A DNA stretch of 64,000 nt from positions 165,746,044-165,810,043 of the forward strand of contig CM070901.1 of assembly GCA_036417435.1 (NCBI GenBank), given 5' to 3'. Positions 11,540 through 22,075 of this stretch are shown in pieces. The notes beneath the pieces were generated by a model, which did no database searches, was not told the DNA's origin, and was given only the letters and a program-made list of their open reading frames with translations. The stretch's first letter is position 1; each line of letters starts with the position of its first letter. Source of the stretch: Inia geoffrensis. Taxonomy: Eukaryota; Chordata; Mammalia; Artiodactyla; Iniidae. Made by a program: the position numbers and the translations under genes.

Positions 11540-12150
11540 CTGAGATAATGAATTAAAACACCAGTTTTTTGTGGTGGGTGTTGAACTGGTACAACTCCTA
11601 TGAAAGGCAATTTGGAACTATCCAAATTACAAATGTATTTGCCCTTTGACCTAGCAATACCACACTTTCAGATATACTTACCCACATGGAAAATGCCATA
11701 TATACTAGCTTGTTTATTACAGCATTGTTTGAAATAGAAAATACTTGGGAATAACCTAAGAGCCATGGATGGGGCACTGGTTAACTAGATAATGGAGCAT
11801 TCATACATTGGATCCCAGATCCAGGAAATGCTTGATGTATGAACAGGGAAAAGATCACTGATATGTACTGTTAACTGAAAAAATGCTAAGTGCAGAACAG
11901 TTACAGCAGACTACCATTTTATTACGAAGTGGGGAATAAGTATACATAGCTAAAATTTGCTTATGTACGCCTGGAGAAACCCTAGGATACATAGGAAACT
12001 GATAACAATGGTTGAGGTGGGGGAGGTGTAAGTAGAGAATTTGGCAGATGGGGATAGAGAAGGGAGGGGGACTTTCTATACTTTATTTCTAAACTATGTG
12101 AATGTGTTGATCTATTCAAAATGTTACATTAATTGAATTTTTAAAAATAC
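11540..12150 (+). mobile_element. Old LINE-1 (L1M-type) 3' fragment
   Basis: In order it shows 'ggcaatttggaactatccaa', 'ccctttgacctagcaatacc', 'ttacagcattgtttgaaata' and 'atatgtactgttaactgaaa'. That is the familiar ORF2 C-terminal and 3' UTR series of old L1 elements. It is noncoding through decay. Confidence 0.65.
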
Positions 12151-12269
12151 CCCATAGGAAGAGTTAAGCCAGTGACAATGATTCCCACCAAAAGGAGAAA
12201 GTCTACTAGTCATCATTCATTCATTTATTCAGTAACCTATAGTAATCAAGAAACTTCTCTAGCAATAAT

Positions 12270-12560
12270 GGTTAACAAGTCTCAGCACTGAGATGTGCCA
12301 GGCATTGTGCTAAGCACTTTCACATAGATTATCTCATTTAATCCTCACCACCTCTATCTGGTGGAGGTGTCCAGCACCAGAAGAGGAAGCTGAGGAGGAC
12401 AGAAGTGGTTCTTGCCTAAAGTCAACTGCAAGCATCCAGGCCCCACCATCCGGGGCCAGGCTCAGTTCTGGGCAGGCACTAAGGATACTGAGACAAGGAC
12501 ACAACCCCTGCCCTCGTGGACTTAGTTGTCTAGTGAGGGAGACAGACAAGTAAAATAGCA
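12270..12560 (+). mobile_element. MIR and L2-like remnants
   Basis: MIR: 'tgtgctaagcactttcacat' and 'atctcatttaatcctcacca'. L2: 'actaaggatactgagacaag' and 'ggacttagttgtctagtgag'. Both are diverged. Confidence 0.5.
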
Positions 12561-13203
12561 GATTCACAGACAGGTTTTGAACAGGAAAAGGGGTGTTAGA
12601 GCACGATGCCTAAGGATTAGGGGACAAAGGGAACAGTGAGGCTGGGGACAAGGAGAAAACCTCTCCCACGACACCCTTTTGCCAAGGACAGGCCCTGTAA
12701 GCAGCAGTGGAACCTGGAGGCGCCTCTGTGGCAGACAACCCTGCAGCCTCAGAACCAACAATGAACAAAGGCTGCCGGTGCTCTGTAAGAACAGAGCAGA
12801 TCTGACGACAGCCCAGCTTGTTTGATCAGTGTAGACATCCCTTCTGCACTTTGAAGCCTGAAGCGCTCTCCTTTAGCTGTCTACACAGATCAAATAAGCT
12901 GGATGGCTGCCATATCTCTACTTCGCTTTGTGTTAATCCATAGTCGCAGCCAGCTCCACAGCAATTCGACCAAACCATCTGAGCAGAGGCAAAAATAATT
13001 CTCATGGGCAGAGACAGACAATTCCAAGATGTGAACATTAACTCCTTGCTGCCACTTCAGGAGGGAGTGGATTTTGAAGTTAGTTTTAGGAAGCTTCCGA
13101 GAAGGGAGCTTCTGCCCCTCTCCAAAGTGAAATGGCAAAGCTGTTTCCTCTCCTTACAGTCTGAAGCCCTTCCTATTCCAAGGCTCATACATGAACACTC
13201 ATA
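12561..13203. other. Intergenic, nothing recognised
   Basis: The sequence is unique-looking without a recognisable gene or repeat. Short open frames only. Confidence 0.4.
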
Positions 13204-13215
13204 AGAGTTGACAAT

Positions 13216-13339
13216 TGGGACTTCCCTGGTGGTCCAGTGGTTAAGACTCCAAGCTTCCACTGCAGGGGGCACAGGTTTGATCCCTGGTGGGGGAACTAAG
13301 ATCCCGCCTGCAATGCGATGTGGCCAAAAAAAAAAAAAA
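13216..13339 (+). mobile_element. CHR-type SINE (short form)
   Basis: It is flanked by the 12-base direct repeat agagttgacaat at 13204-13215 and 13340-13351. The body starts 'gggacttccctggtggtcca' and ends in a run of about 15 A. Confidence 0.93.
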
Positions 13340-13421
13340 AGAGTTGACAATAAATAGCTGTGGTCTAGCTCTTAGAAAAGCAGCCCCATCCTAAAGAATA
13401 GGATCATCCCACCGGACACAT

Positions 13422-13628
13422 TTTTTTTTTTTTTTTGCGGTACGCGGGCCTCTCACTTTTGTGACCTCTCCCGTTGCGGAGCACAGGCTCCAGACGCGCA
13501 GGCTCAGCGGCCATGGCTCACGGGCCCAGCCGCTCCGCGGCATGTGGGATCTTCCCGGACTGGGGCACGAACCCGTGTCCCCCGCATCGGCAGGCGGACT
13601 CTCAGCCACTGCGCCACCAGGGAAGCCC
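13422..13628 (-). mobile_element. CHR-type SINE (long form), antisense
   Basis: A poly-T tail is followed by the long-form body in reverse. The flanks repeat 'caccggacaca' (just before 13422 and again near 13630). With the + strand SINE 80 bases upstream it forms an inverted pair, though of different subtypes. Confidence 0.93.
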
Positions 13629-13641
13629 CCACCGGACACAT

Positions 13642-15559
13642 TTTTATTCACAGGATCATTCTGGGGGAAACCTTACTCCAGCCCCCTCAAGTCCTCAAGC
13701 AGCAGTGGGGATCTCAGGAAATCCTTGTCATAGAGACTGGCAGGGCCAGGCTTCTATCAACAAACCCAGGAGCCAAGTGGCATCGTTAAAAAAAGATTAA
13801 AAATCTACATGAGTTCTAACATCTTCATTCCTAGCTGTGGTTTCCATGGAAATAGACATCTGCTCCAGGGAGAAAGAAAAGGTGGGGGGAAGCGGTATAA
13901 GTGCTTTAAAATAATCTGTGTTTTGAAAGATTTTTTTTTTCTGTCAAAACATTAATAGTCAGAAATGTGAGATTTTTGTGGCAATTTCTTGTATTAAAAA
14001 AAAGTGTATCAAATGGGTGGGACCTTCCTCTGCTAAGCTCCAGATCAAGTACAAAGACTTCAAGATAAAGGGTGGTTCAGGGGATAACAGACCTCTTGGC
14101 CTTGGGTTTCTTGCTCGTGTGTGTTGCCTGACAATCTGTCACTTTTCAGCGAGCTCTTATCCCCACTCCTCTTCCTAACGATTTCTGAGATTTTGCTCAG
14201 AAAATCTGAAAGATGGAAACACCTGGCTCTTTGGTGGCTAAGTTTGGTCTGAGAGGGAGAAGGCTCTCAGGGCTCAGAATCTGAATTATTCCTGGTCCTG
14301 CTCACGTGCTAAGGGAAAACCACTTAGACTGGGGGCGGGGGAGAGGCCGACCCCACACAAGGACGATTGTTGGAGAAAATGCTGCAACAAGCATATTTCA
14401 GGCGTCAGTGCATTGCTAATTGTTTGCTTTGTGTGGTGTGTCTGCTGCCTGTATGATCCAGTTTTCCTTGTCTCAGGCACTCTGAATTGTATTTAACTCC
14501 AGCATATCCCTAGTGACTAGCTGGACATGGGGAGTCTTTAAATTAGGACTCCTGTTTCAGCAAACTGGGTCGTGTTTGTTTCTTGGTTTGGGAAGGCAGA
14601 GCAATAAAATGAAGATGTCCTTTTGCCTAGTCAGGACGTCAAATCAGGTGCTTTGGTGGAATGACCACCACCTAGGACAGAGCCTTGGTCGGGGGAATGG
14701 GAGAAGGGGCTTGGGAACCATGTTCATTTTATTTATTTTTCCTCTGGCTTTTCTGTGGTAAGAATGAGGCTAGTCGTTCTAAGATAGCCAGGGTGAGACC
14801 AATTTCCTTTGTGTATCTGCTGTGCTTCTGATCTATCCAGGGCAGGGGGAACTGTGACCTTGTGGCTTCTTTTGTTTTGATTCTTTAAAAGGGCCACCAC
14901 CGATCAGGGAGCACGTGCTTCAAGAACAAAAGCAACACATAACTGCAGTCTGTGTAGTAGTCTAGAACTGCTATTGCGCTTCCTTCCCTATCATCCGGCA
15001 AAAGGCTTGGCAGAACAGATGGGAGTCTGCATTTAAGACGAGTGACTTTGTTAGACCAAAGGAGATCAAATTCCAGAGCCTCTTGCTTTCCCCCCACAGG
15101 TCTCTGGTCACCAGCTCAAGGACCCTAATATGGTAGTGAGAACTCACACAGTGAGTTAAGGGCCACGCCCGTGCCCTGTTAGGGTTGAGTGGGTTAGAGA
15201 TTATGATGATGTCACAATACAGGTGACAGATGGGAGCGTCGAGTGGCATTGTCCTGTCACAAGGGCTTGGGCGTCTTAGGTGGCGGTGCAGGGTGGGGCA
15301 CCGAAGGGGCAATGCGCTGTCCGAGTGCAGCCCTTGGGGCAACGTGGGGCAAGTGGCTCAACAGACGCGGAGTCCAGGCGGCCACCGTCTGAGAGGTAGA
15401 AAGGGACCCTGCCCCGCCCTTTTCCTAAGGATGGGAGAACTGGTTCACACCCAGGCAGGGTCACCGCATCACCCTCTTCCGCGGTCAGATGACCGTCCCA
15501 GCCCCCGGCTCACACCTGGAGACACCGCCAAGAAGCCCTCACCCTTCGCATTGTCCTTC
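13642..15559. other. STMN1 upstream region, nothing gene-like
   Basis: The sequence appears unique and nearly free of recognisable repeats, unlike the 13 kb before it. That fits a region near an active promoter. It has no coding evidence. A CRE-like 'tgatgtcac' lies near 15207. Confidence 0.4.
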
Positions 15560-15575
15560 TGTCCCGCCAGCCTGA

Positions 15576-15714
15576 ACTACACTTCCCGAGGTGCTCCGGG
15601 GTCCCCAGGGGCGGGGCCCACTTGGGCTGTCGGGGGTGGGGAGGGGCCGGCACGTGCCGCCTCTCTCAGCCAATGCGGAGCCCTGCGGGGAGGTCACGTG
15701 CCGCTGTTTGGCGC
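15576..15714 (+). promoter_or_regulatory. STMN1: STMN1 core promoter motif cluster
   Basis: Seen in order: ACTACACTTCCCG (15576-15588), which fits the conserved promoter motif ACTAYRNNNCCCR; a GC box near 15609; CACGTG E-boxes at 15651-15656 and 15695-15700; CCAAT at 15670-15674; and TTTGGCGC (15707-15714), an E2F-type site. No TATA box is visible. An E2F site fits the proliferation-linked expression known for stathmin. Actual occupancy is inference. Confidence 0.6.
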
Positions 15715-15802
15715 TTTTGTGCGCGCCCGGGTCTGTGGGTGCTCAGAGTGTGGCCAGGCGGCTCGGACCGAGCAGGTGGGTGCGGGGTTCCAGGAGGAGG
15801 TG
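15710..15802 (+). ncRNA. MIR3917: Candidate homologue of microRNA miR-3917
   Basis: The 20 bases at 15761-15780 match, with one difference, the mature human miR-3917 as I remember it, and human MIR3917 lies at the STMN1 locus. The match straddles the end of exon 1 (15775) and the first five intron bases, so the miRNA would need the unspliced transcript or a separate product. The precursor limits are approximate. I did not verify a stable hairpin, and the human miRNA is itself of uncertain standing. Confidence 0.45.
15735..15775 (+). other. STMN1: STMN1 exon 1 (noncoding), 3' end
   Basis: The text 'cagagtgtggccaggcggct' and the following 15 bases match the human STMN1 5' UTR as I recall it. 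The match ends at 15775, directly before a GT donor ('gtgggt'). The 5' end (transcription start) is not determined and probably lies between about 15715 and 15745. Confidence 0.75.
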
Positions 15803-16620
15803 GCGGCGGCGGCTGCAGGCTGGGGGCAGCGAGAGGGACGCGGCCGGAGGGAGGGGCAGGGTCTTGGCAGCGACCCCTTGCTGGAGGGCGGCGGGCGGGG
15901 CCGCGGCCCCAGAGGGGCTGGCGGGCGGGGACCGCTCCGCTTTGTGTGTGGCTCGGGCGGAGCCTCGGCTTTGTCCCTGCTCCCCGGGGGCGCGGCTGTG
16001 GTGGGGAGGGGGCGCGGCCTGCTGGGCGAGCCCGGTGCGTTAGCCCCGGGAGGTCGTCGAGGAGACAATAGGGGGCGTAGGCACTCGTTTGGCCCCCACC
16101 TTCCTCCTGCAGGCGCGGCCCCGCTGGGGACCCCATTGTCTGAAGGGGCGGGGCGGCGCCCCCAGGGAGCAGCGCCCGAGAGGCTGACACCCCATGAGAG
16201 CGCTCCAGTCCTTGCGGCGTGGGGCGCGGACCTCTTGGGTGGCGGCAGATTGGAAGTGAAGGAAAGAGGTGGTGAGCCGATGGTGGGGTACCCCGCGGTT
16301 TTTTTGCCGGGGATGCCCCACCCGCCCAGCTGCGGCGAGGGTGGGGGCCGCCGCAAGGTGTTTTTGGCGGGAGTTGGTGGGGGCGTCCGCACGGGGCGAG
16401 CCCGGGAAGGGCGGAGTTACCCGGATAGGACCGTTAGCCCCGCCTATCCCGCCCCTTCCCACGCGCGCGGGCCCCGGGGTGTTGTGAGTTCGGGGAGATT
16501 CGAAAAGGCGCGGGGAGGAAGGGGGCGGGGCCAGGGGCCGGAGTGTAGGGCATGCTCTGATTGGTCGGGGGCGCCCTGCCGCTTTTCCTCGCTTGGGCCA
16601 GGGCCACGCCCACCCTGGAT

Positions 16621-17367
16621 CTGGTGCTGAGTCTAATGCTCCGCCGGGGTTAGACCGTTTTGCTGACTCGGATTTTAAGTTCCAGGTGTTGAGACCCTGT
16701 ATTCCTACGGTTTTGGTACTAGTCTGGGGTCTACAAGAATCATGACCTTTAAAAAAAAAAATCAAGGGATGTAGAATTTTTCACGAAAAAATTCTACACA
16801 AGGCAGCAACTATTGTAACCTAAAACCTAGAGGTTCATAAAAACTAATTAATGTTACCAGCTGTTGGGCAAGGAGCTTAAACCGCAGGAACAATGGGAGT
16901 TCGAAATTGTTGGTTAATATTAGCTTGGGCGTTTTGTTTTCCACATGGCAGACACAGACAAAGCAGGGTTGGGTATTTCATTTGCACAATGAGTTGTAGG
17001 CAGTGTTAAGATGGCTCCGGTCTCACTAGGCGTTGAACCTGGAATATCTTCTCACCAGGGGGAAAATATAGGGGAGGAAAAAGTCTTGTGACTTAAACTC
17101 CGTCTGATTTTAAAAATATAAGTATTTTTTGAACAGACAAGCTCAGTTCACTTCATCTTCTGCAATCAGCGTTCTATTCAATTCAGATTTTCCAGTGTTG
17201 GAGTATTTTATGGATTTTTATAATTTTCTAGTTAATGATGTCTTACTTAATTCCACAGTAGTGATTTTTCTGACATTGATTTATATGGATATGATTTGAG
17301 GTCCCTTTGAATCGATGGCATGGAAATGCAAAGAAATTGATCGCATGCTTTTGAAAATCGTTTCCAG
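16621..17367 (+). other. STMN1: STMN1 intron 1, distal part
   Basis: This is the AT-rich remainder of intron 1 (15776-17367) after the CpG island. I see no repeat or gene in it. It ends with the pyrimidine-rich acceptor 'cgtttccag'. Confidence 0.6.
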
Positions 17368-17440
17368 GGTTTTCCTTGCTAGTGGATTGTGTAGAATACA
17401 CTGCCAGTCTCTTGTCTTCTGTTCACCATGGCTTCTTCTG
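17368..17440 (+). other. STMN1: STMN1 exon 2 (5' UTR end plus first 13 coding bases)
   Basis: It begins after the AG acceptor at 17366-17367 and ends at the GT donor at 17441 ('gtaggt'). The leader 'gtagaatacactgccagtct' and the Kozak context 'caccATGG' match the mammalian STMN1 leader. The ATG is at 17428-17430. The exon breaks inside codon 5 after one base. Confidence 0.92.
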
Positions 17441-20400
17441 GTAGGTAATCTATTTGGAAAATCCGAAATTGTGATGGGCTTCTAATTTTAGAATAGGAGA
17501 TGGCTCAAGTCTTAAGCTTATAATTTGGCACTTGTGTTTTGGTCTTACCAAAAAAAAAAAATATTTTATAAATCAGAGAATAATTTAAAAAGAAAAAATT
17601 ATTATTACTTGAATGTACTGAGAGCTCATAATTATTGTTTCATTATTAGATGATTTGGCTTGGTGTAAAGCAAAATGTGGAGTTTTACATAAGCCTTTGT
17701 TTTGTTCAGGGAAATGATTGTCAAATACTGATATGTTAGAATGGTATTTATTAATCCAAAAATGTTGAGCTTTGTTTCTCTGGGAGGTGGTATTTAGATA
17801 ATAATTTCTTGCCTGTAAACACAGCTGCGTCATCAGCCCTAATTCTATTCATTAAATTGATTTGGTTTTTAGAAAACGGTAGAACAGTTTATTAGAATAG
17901 GAAAACTCCCATTTTTCTGAATATATTATAAATATGATCAAATCCAGATATCCAGGTGAAGGAACTGGAGAAGCGTGCCTCAGGCCAGGCTTTTGAGCTG
18001 ATTCTCAGCCCTCGATCAAAAGAATCTGTCCCAGAATTCCCCCTTTCCCCTCCAAAGAAGAAGGATCTTTCCCTGGAGGAAATTCAGAAGAAACTAGAAG
18101 CTGCAGAAGAAAGACGCAAGGTAAACATCAATTCACAGAAAACAAGATATTTATTAATGTAATATGGCAAATCTGTGTTATTTTTATGAGGAGGAAAACA
18201 GAATTGTAGCCAGATGGTGATTATAACTGTGTGAAAATTACATATGCCAGTGGTGGGAACAAAATACCAGCCATCATTTTATTGAGCTCCTATTGTGTAC
18301 CATCTCCTTTACTTATATTCTCCTTTTCTCCAGTGACCCTAGAGGGTAGGTGTTATCTAAGATACTAGATTAGAAAATGGTCTCAGGAACGTTGTCATTT
18401 TTCTGAGTCATATAGCTAGTGAGTATTGGAGCCAGAATTCAAGCCCAGGTCTGCCTGAAACCAAAGTTCCTGCTTCTCATGCTTTCTTTTTGAAAAATAG
18501 ATTTGTTGGTGGATGATTCTTTTTTTGTCTCTTAAGGTTTGGGGTTTTTTTGTTTTGTTTTTTGGGTTTCTGTGTATGTGTGGGTTTTTTTGTTTGTTTT
18601 GTTTTTTGAGAGCTGTACAGTAAAAACATTTTAAATTGCTAGTTATGTGATTGTGTTGCTCAGCTGGCACACTGGTATTGTGGCAGCTATTATCTAAGTA
18701 CTTCTGTTATAAAGTAGCTATCTTTAAAAAGAACTAGTCAGAAAAGTCAACAAATATTAACATGCTTGTTATAGAAAAATTGAGAACTGCAGAAGTTTAT
18801 AAGTAGGAAATTAAAAGTATCCATTATCTTCGCAGAAATAACTATTGTTAACATTTTGGTGTATTTCCCTCTATTCAACGTTTCATTAAGAATTTTACAG
18901 AAATTCTCATTTAGTCCCCCTTTCCAACAACCTTATTTGGGGTAAGTGGGTTTAATTTTAAAATTAGAGAAATGAAGGCACAAAAAGGTGAAGTAGTAAC
19001 CTGCCTATGACCAACACAGTTAGTGTTTTGAAGTCTGGTACATATAACCACACACATACACTTTGGGCCCCTTTTTAAGCTGCTGTAGCATGTGCTGTGC
19101 ACCTTTTGGTGCCGCATGTTTTATGTATGTGTGCTGACCCACTGTCAACATGGAATTATTTCCCCAGGAAGAGTGGCTGTGTTTGCAGTGGTGTTTCATC
19201 TCTCACCTGCTCTTCTGTTTAGTCTGAGTTGATGGAGTTTGATGGAGTTCACTTAGTTTGAGTTTATGGAAGAGATGCAGCCAAAGGCTGGACAGAGACT
19301 TTTTTTAGGAATCAGTGCTGGCCCTGTAGTCATTAGTCTGCGCTTTACATAGTAACTGGCTAAATATAGTGAAACTCTTATCACGACTGGGATTTTGAAG
19401 AAGAGAATTAACAGAACCAGTGGCAGATGCTCTGAAGTTTTCATGCAAGTTGATGCTTCCAAACACATTGGAATCTGTTTGGCAATAAGCTATTCTGAGT
19501 CTGTTGAAGGAGGCACACTGTGGTAACAGAGCTCCAGTGGTCTGGAATTTAATGCAGCTTCCACAGAAAAAAGCTAATAAGCCTTTCCTTGAAACAAATC
19601 CTCTGGCTTAAATAGTAATCTGGAGGCTTAGTCTTAAATTTTCTATCATTGCCATGTATTTTCTTTTTATCAATATGGTTACATTTTTTATAATGACCTA
19701 GTTTTCTTTAGGTAGCCTTTGAAGTTAAAAAACCAAAATTCTTTACAATAAAGTGCCATTCCTAAGTGCATGTCACTCAAGTCATCTTGATACCATTAAG
19801 CAGTAAATCTTACGAATATTTCCTTAAGGAATAATTGGGCAAGAATCTCTGAACAAATATGGGCAGTCTTCCAAAGTAAATACAAACACTAGACAAAGAA
19901 TATAATTTTCACGGTATTTTGATATGGATAATTCAGGTCCTGACTTCAGTATTATTTAGAGATCTAATTTTCTATCTTCAATCCTCAATTAATAATTTCT
20001 TTTGTGATTTTTAACTATGCTAAATAACATTTCAGAGAGCCTAGCCTGTTAATTTTTTTTCCAGTCCCACGAAGCTGAGGTCTTGAAGCAGCTTGCTGAG
20101 AAACGAGAGCATGAGAAGGAAGTGCTTCAAAAAGCAATAGAGGAGAACAACAACTTCAGTAAAATGGCAGAAGAGAAGCTGACCCACAAAATGGAAGCCA
20201 ACAAAGAGAACCGAGAGGCGCAAATGGCTGCCAAACTGGAGCGTTTGCGAGAGAAGGTTGGTGTCTCTTCCTGGCTTTGAGGGGCTTAAGAGCTTGAGGT
20301 TTGATACACCAGCGAAGTGGCTTGAACTCTCTGCCTTGATCACATGTGCTTGGTGTCTTTGTCATCAATTTTGGGGTTAACATGTTAAATCAGAGGCATC

Positions 20401-20757
20401 TTATATTAAATAAGAAGGAATATTCACCAATTTCCAGCACAATTGCACATTCTTTGGAAGAGCAGTAGAAGGCTGAATCATTCGGCTCCATGAGTGACCC
20501 AGGAAGTTCAAAGATGATGTCTTAGAACTCTAATTATGTGATTCCCATAATATACAATTATATAATAATAGTATATTATTATATATGTTATATAACATAC
20601 GTACTGATGCTGATTTGGGCCTCTTGGGAGTGTGACCTGGCAGGCTTTTTTTACTGGACTGATGATATATACTGTTTCTTTACAGGACAAGCACATTGAA
20701 GAAGTGCGGAAGAACAAAGAATCCAAAGATCCTGCTGATGAGACTGAAGCTGACTAA
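17428..20757 (+). CDS. STMN1: Stathmin 1 (oncoprotein 18), spliced CDS of 149 codons
   Basis: Stathmin is a cytosolic phosphoprotein that binds two alpha/beta-tubulin dimers, sequesters them and promotes microtubule catastrophe. The coding sequence joins 17428-17440, 17948-18120, 20065-20256 and 20686-20757. All introns are GT-AG, the frame is intact, and it ends in TAA at 20755-20757. The product starts [16 protein letters not shown] and ends [10 protein letters not shown]. The N-terminal regulatory part has the four known phosphosites in context: Ser16 (RASGQ), Ser25 and Ser38 (both followed by Pro), and Ser63 (RKSHE). Residues from about 45 to 140 form the long charged helix that grips tubulin. 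It agrees with human STMN1 at every residue I can recall, as expected for this very conserved protein. Its neighbours are a CpG-island promoter upstream and PAQR7 downstream on the same strand. Confidence 0.97.
17948..18120 (+). CDS. STMN1: STMN1 coding exon 3
   Basis: The acceptor AG is at 17946-17947 and the donor GT at 18121. The exon encodes the rest of codon 5 to codon 62 (ending ERRK), covering the Ser16, Ser25 and Ser38 phosphosites and the start of the helical domain. Confidence 0.96.
18121..20064 (+). other. STMN1: STMN1 intron 3
   Basis: The intron is 1,944 bases. It contains a MIR remnant at about 18275-18485 ('gagctcctattgtgtaccat', 'agccagaattcaagcccagg') and a T/G-rich simple stretch near 18530-18610. 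An old AT-rich interspersed piece lies near 18725-18900. The acceptor is 'aattttttttccag'. No other gene was seen. Confidence 0.7.
20065..20256 (+). CDS. STMN1: STMN1 coding exon 4
   Basis: The exon is 192 bases, codons 63-126, from SHEAEV to LERLREK, and contains Ser63. The donor is GT at 20257. If the donor were ignored the frame would run eleven codons less one into the intron before TGA. I treat that as intron sequence, since canonical exon 5 follows. Confidence 0.96.
20686..20757 (+). CDS. STMN1: STMN1 coding exon 5 (end of CDS)
   Basis: The acceptor is 'tttctttacag' and the exon encodes codons 127-149 plus TAA. This is the acidic C-terminal end of stathmin (ETEAD). Confidence 0.96.
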   Translation, partial: DKHIEEVRKNKESKDPADETEAD

Positions 20758-21210
20758 TTTGTTCTGAGAACTGACTTTCTCCCCCTCCCCTTCCTAAATA
20801 TCCAAAGACTGTACTGGCCAGTGTCATTTTATTTTTGCCCTCCTGACAAATATTCTAGAAGCTGATGTAGGACTGTATAGGTAGATCCAGACTGTATGAT
20901 GTTGTTTTAGGGGCTAAAGGGGAGAAACTAAAAGTGTTTTACTCTTTTTCTAAAGTGTTGAAGTCTTTCTAATGTAGCTATTTTTCTTGTTGCATCTTTT
21001 CTACTTCAGTACACTTGGTGTGCTGGGTTAATGGCTAGTACTGTATTGGCTCTGTGAAAACATGTTTGTGAAAAGAGTATGTAGTGGCTTCTTTCAAACT
21101 GTTAGATGCTGAATATCTGTTCACTTTTAAATCCCAATTCTGTCCTGATCTTAACAGATGCTACTGTACTTGAATGGTTAATAAAACTGCACAGTGCTGT
21201 TGGTGGCAGT
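20758..21210 (+). other. STMN1: STMN1 3' UTR with poly(A) signal
   Basis: The 3' UTR contains a conserved-looking T-rich stretch and the hexamer AATAAA at 21180-21185, followed by GT-rich 'gtgctgttggtggcagtg'. Cleavage is expected near 21200-21210. The human long isoform uses a far-downstream alternative last exon, which I could not locate here. Confidence 0.85.
21180..21185 (+). terminator. STMN1: STMN1 polyadenylation signal AATAAA
   Basis: Canonical hexamer 423 bases after the stop codon, followed by a GT-rich downstream element. Confidence 0.85.
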
Positions 21211-22034
21211 GACTTCTTTCTGTCCAGGTAATAAATTGTCCAGTGATAGAGACCCTCCTAGTTTATATTTGTTCCAGATGGGGGCCTTTAGGCTGGCGGA
21301 AATACCCGGTACACACATCACTGCGAGTTCGCTCCAGAGTTGTATGCATTGTCTTCTTCCACAATCGTCACTTTGTTGTGGTGCCTCGGCTCCGATCAGC
21401 TGTTACGATAGTGTTTCGGATGTTTATTGGCAAACAAGCATTTTTTGTTTCTGTGCCCCCATTAAAAAGGCAAATGGTGTTTCTAGAGAACAGTTTAGAG
21501 AAATCTTAAGATCCTAGCTAGATATATTTGATGGTTTATTTGCTTTATGTTACAGCTGGGGGTGGCGTGAATCCTAATGCTTTCCTGCCATAGGAGCCAT
21601 TTCTCAAGAATCAAAAGAGTAGTAAAACCTTGTGTACCACTATAGCAACCCTTATGAACTGATAAAGGGAACCTTATTTTCTGGAGTAGCATTGACTTGG
21701 GTGGTGAAGGTTGGCAGTTGCTTCATCTTGTATCCAGAGGCTACAGTATTCACAGTTGTCAAGGATTGCCTCTCAATTCCGGGAAAGCCTTTGGCAGCTT
21801 TCCTAGGCTATTTGGGAAATAGCCTTAATTACATATGATTATTGCTTCTCAGACATCTGTGGAAAAGCTCTTGGAAGCCACGCTCCTTGAAAGTTTCCAG
21901 GATGACTGCTAATACTGCAGTGGGGTCTGCATGTTGCCATGCTTATGCCTCTGCAGCTCTTGATTTGGGTTTTACCAAACTTACAATAATAGCCTACCAC
22001 CCTTTCTTCTATGTTGTTAGGATTAAGTGAGTGA

Positions 22035-22075
<41 letters not shown>

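Larger units (their letters stand above)
15560..16620 (+). promoter_or_regulatory. STMN1: CpG island covering the STMN1 promoter, exon 1 and start of intron 1
   Basis: The block is dense in CG dinucleotides and GC boxes (for example 'ggggcggggc' near 15609), in sharp contrast to the AT-rich DNA downstream of 16640. It contains the STMN1 first exon. Several long open frames on both strands are by-products of the GC richness and stop scarcity. G-run clusters near 15880-16030 could form quadruplexes. Confidence 0.85.

Noticed and set aside
15230..16630. 466-codon open frame on the + strand over the STMN1 CpG island, with several 150-240 codon frames on both strands
   Set aside because: GC-rich DNA lacks stop codons. 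The translation is low-complexity Gly/Arg/Pro/Ala, it overlaps the promoter and exon 1, and equal-quality frames exist on both strands.
20257..20280. Read-through of STMN1 exon 4 into intron 4 giving a short alternative C-terminus (VGVSSWL)
   Set aside because: A normal GT donor and a perfect exon 5 follow. It does not match the known alternative stathmin isoform I recall.
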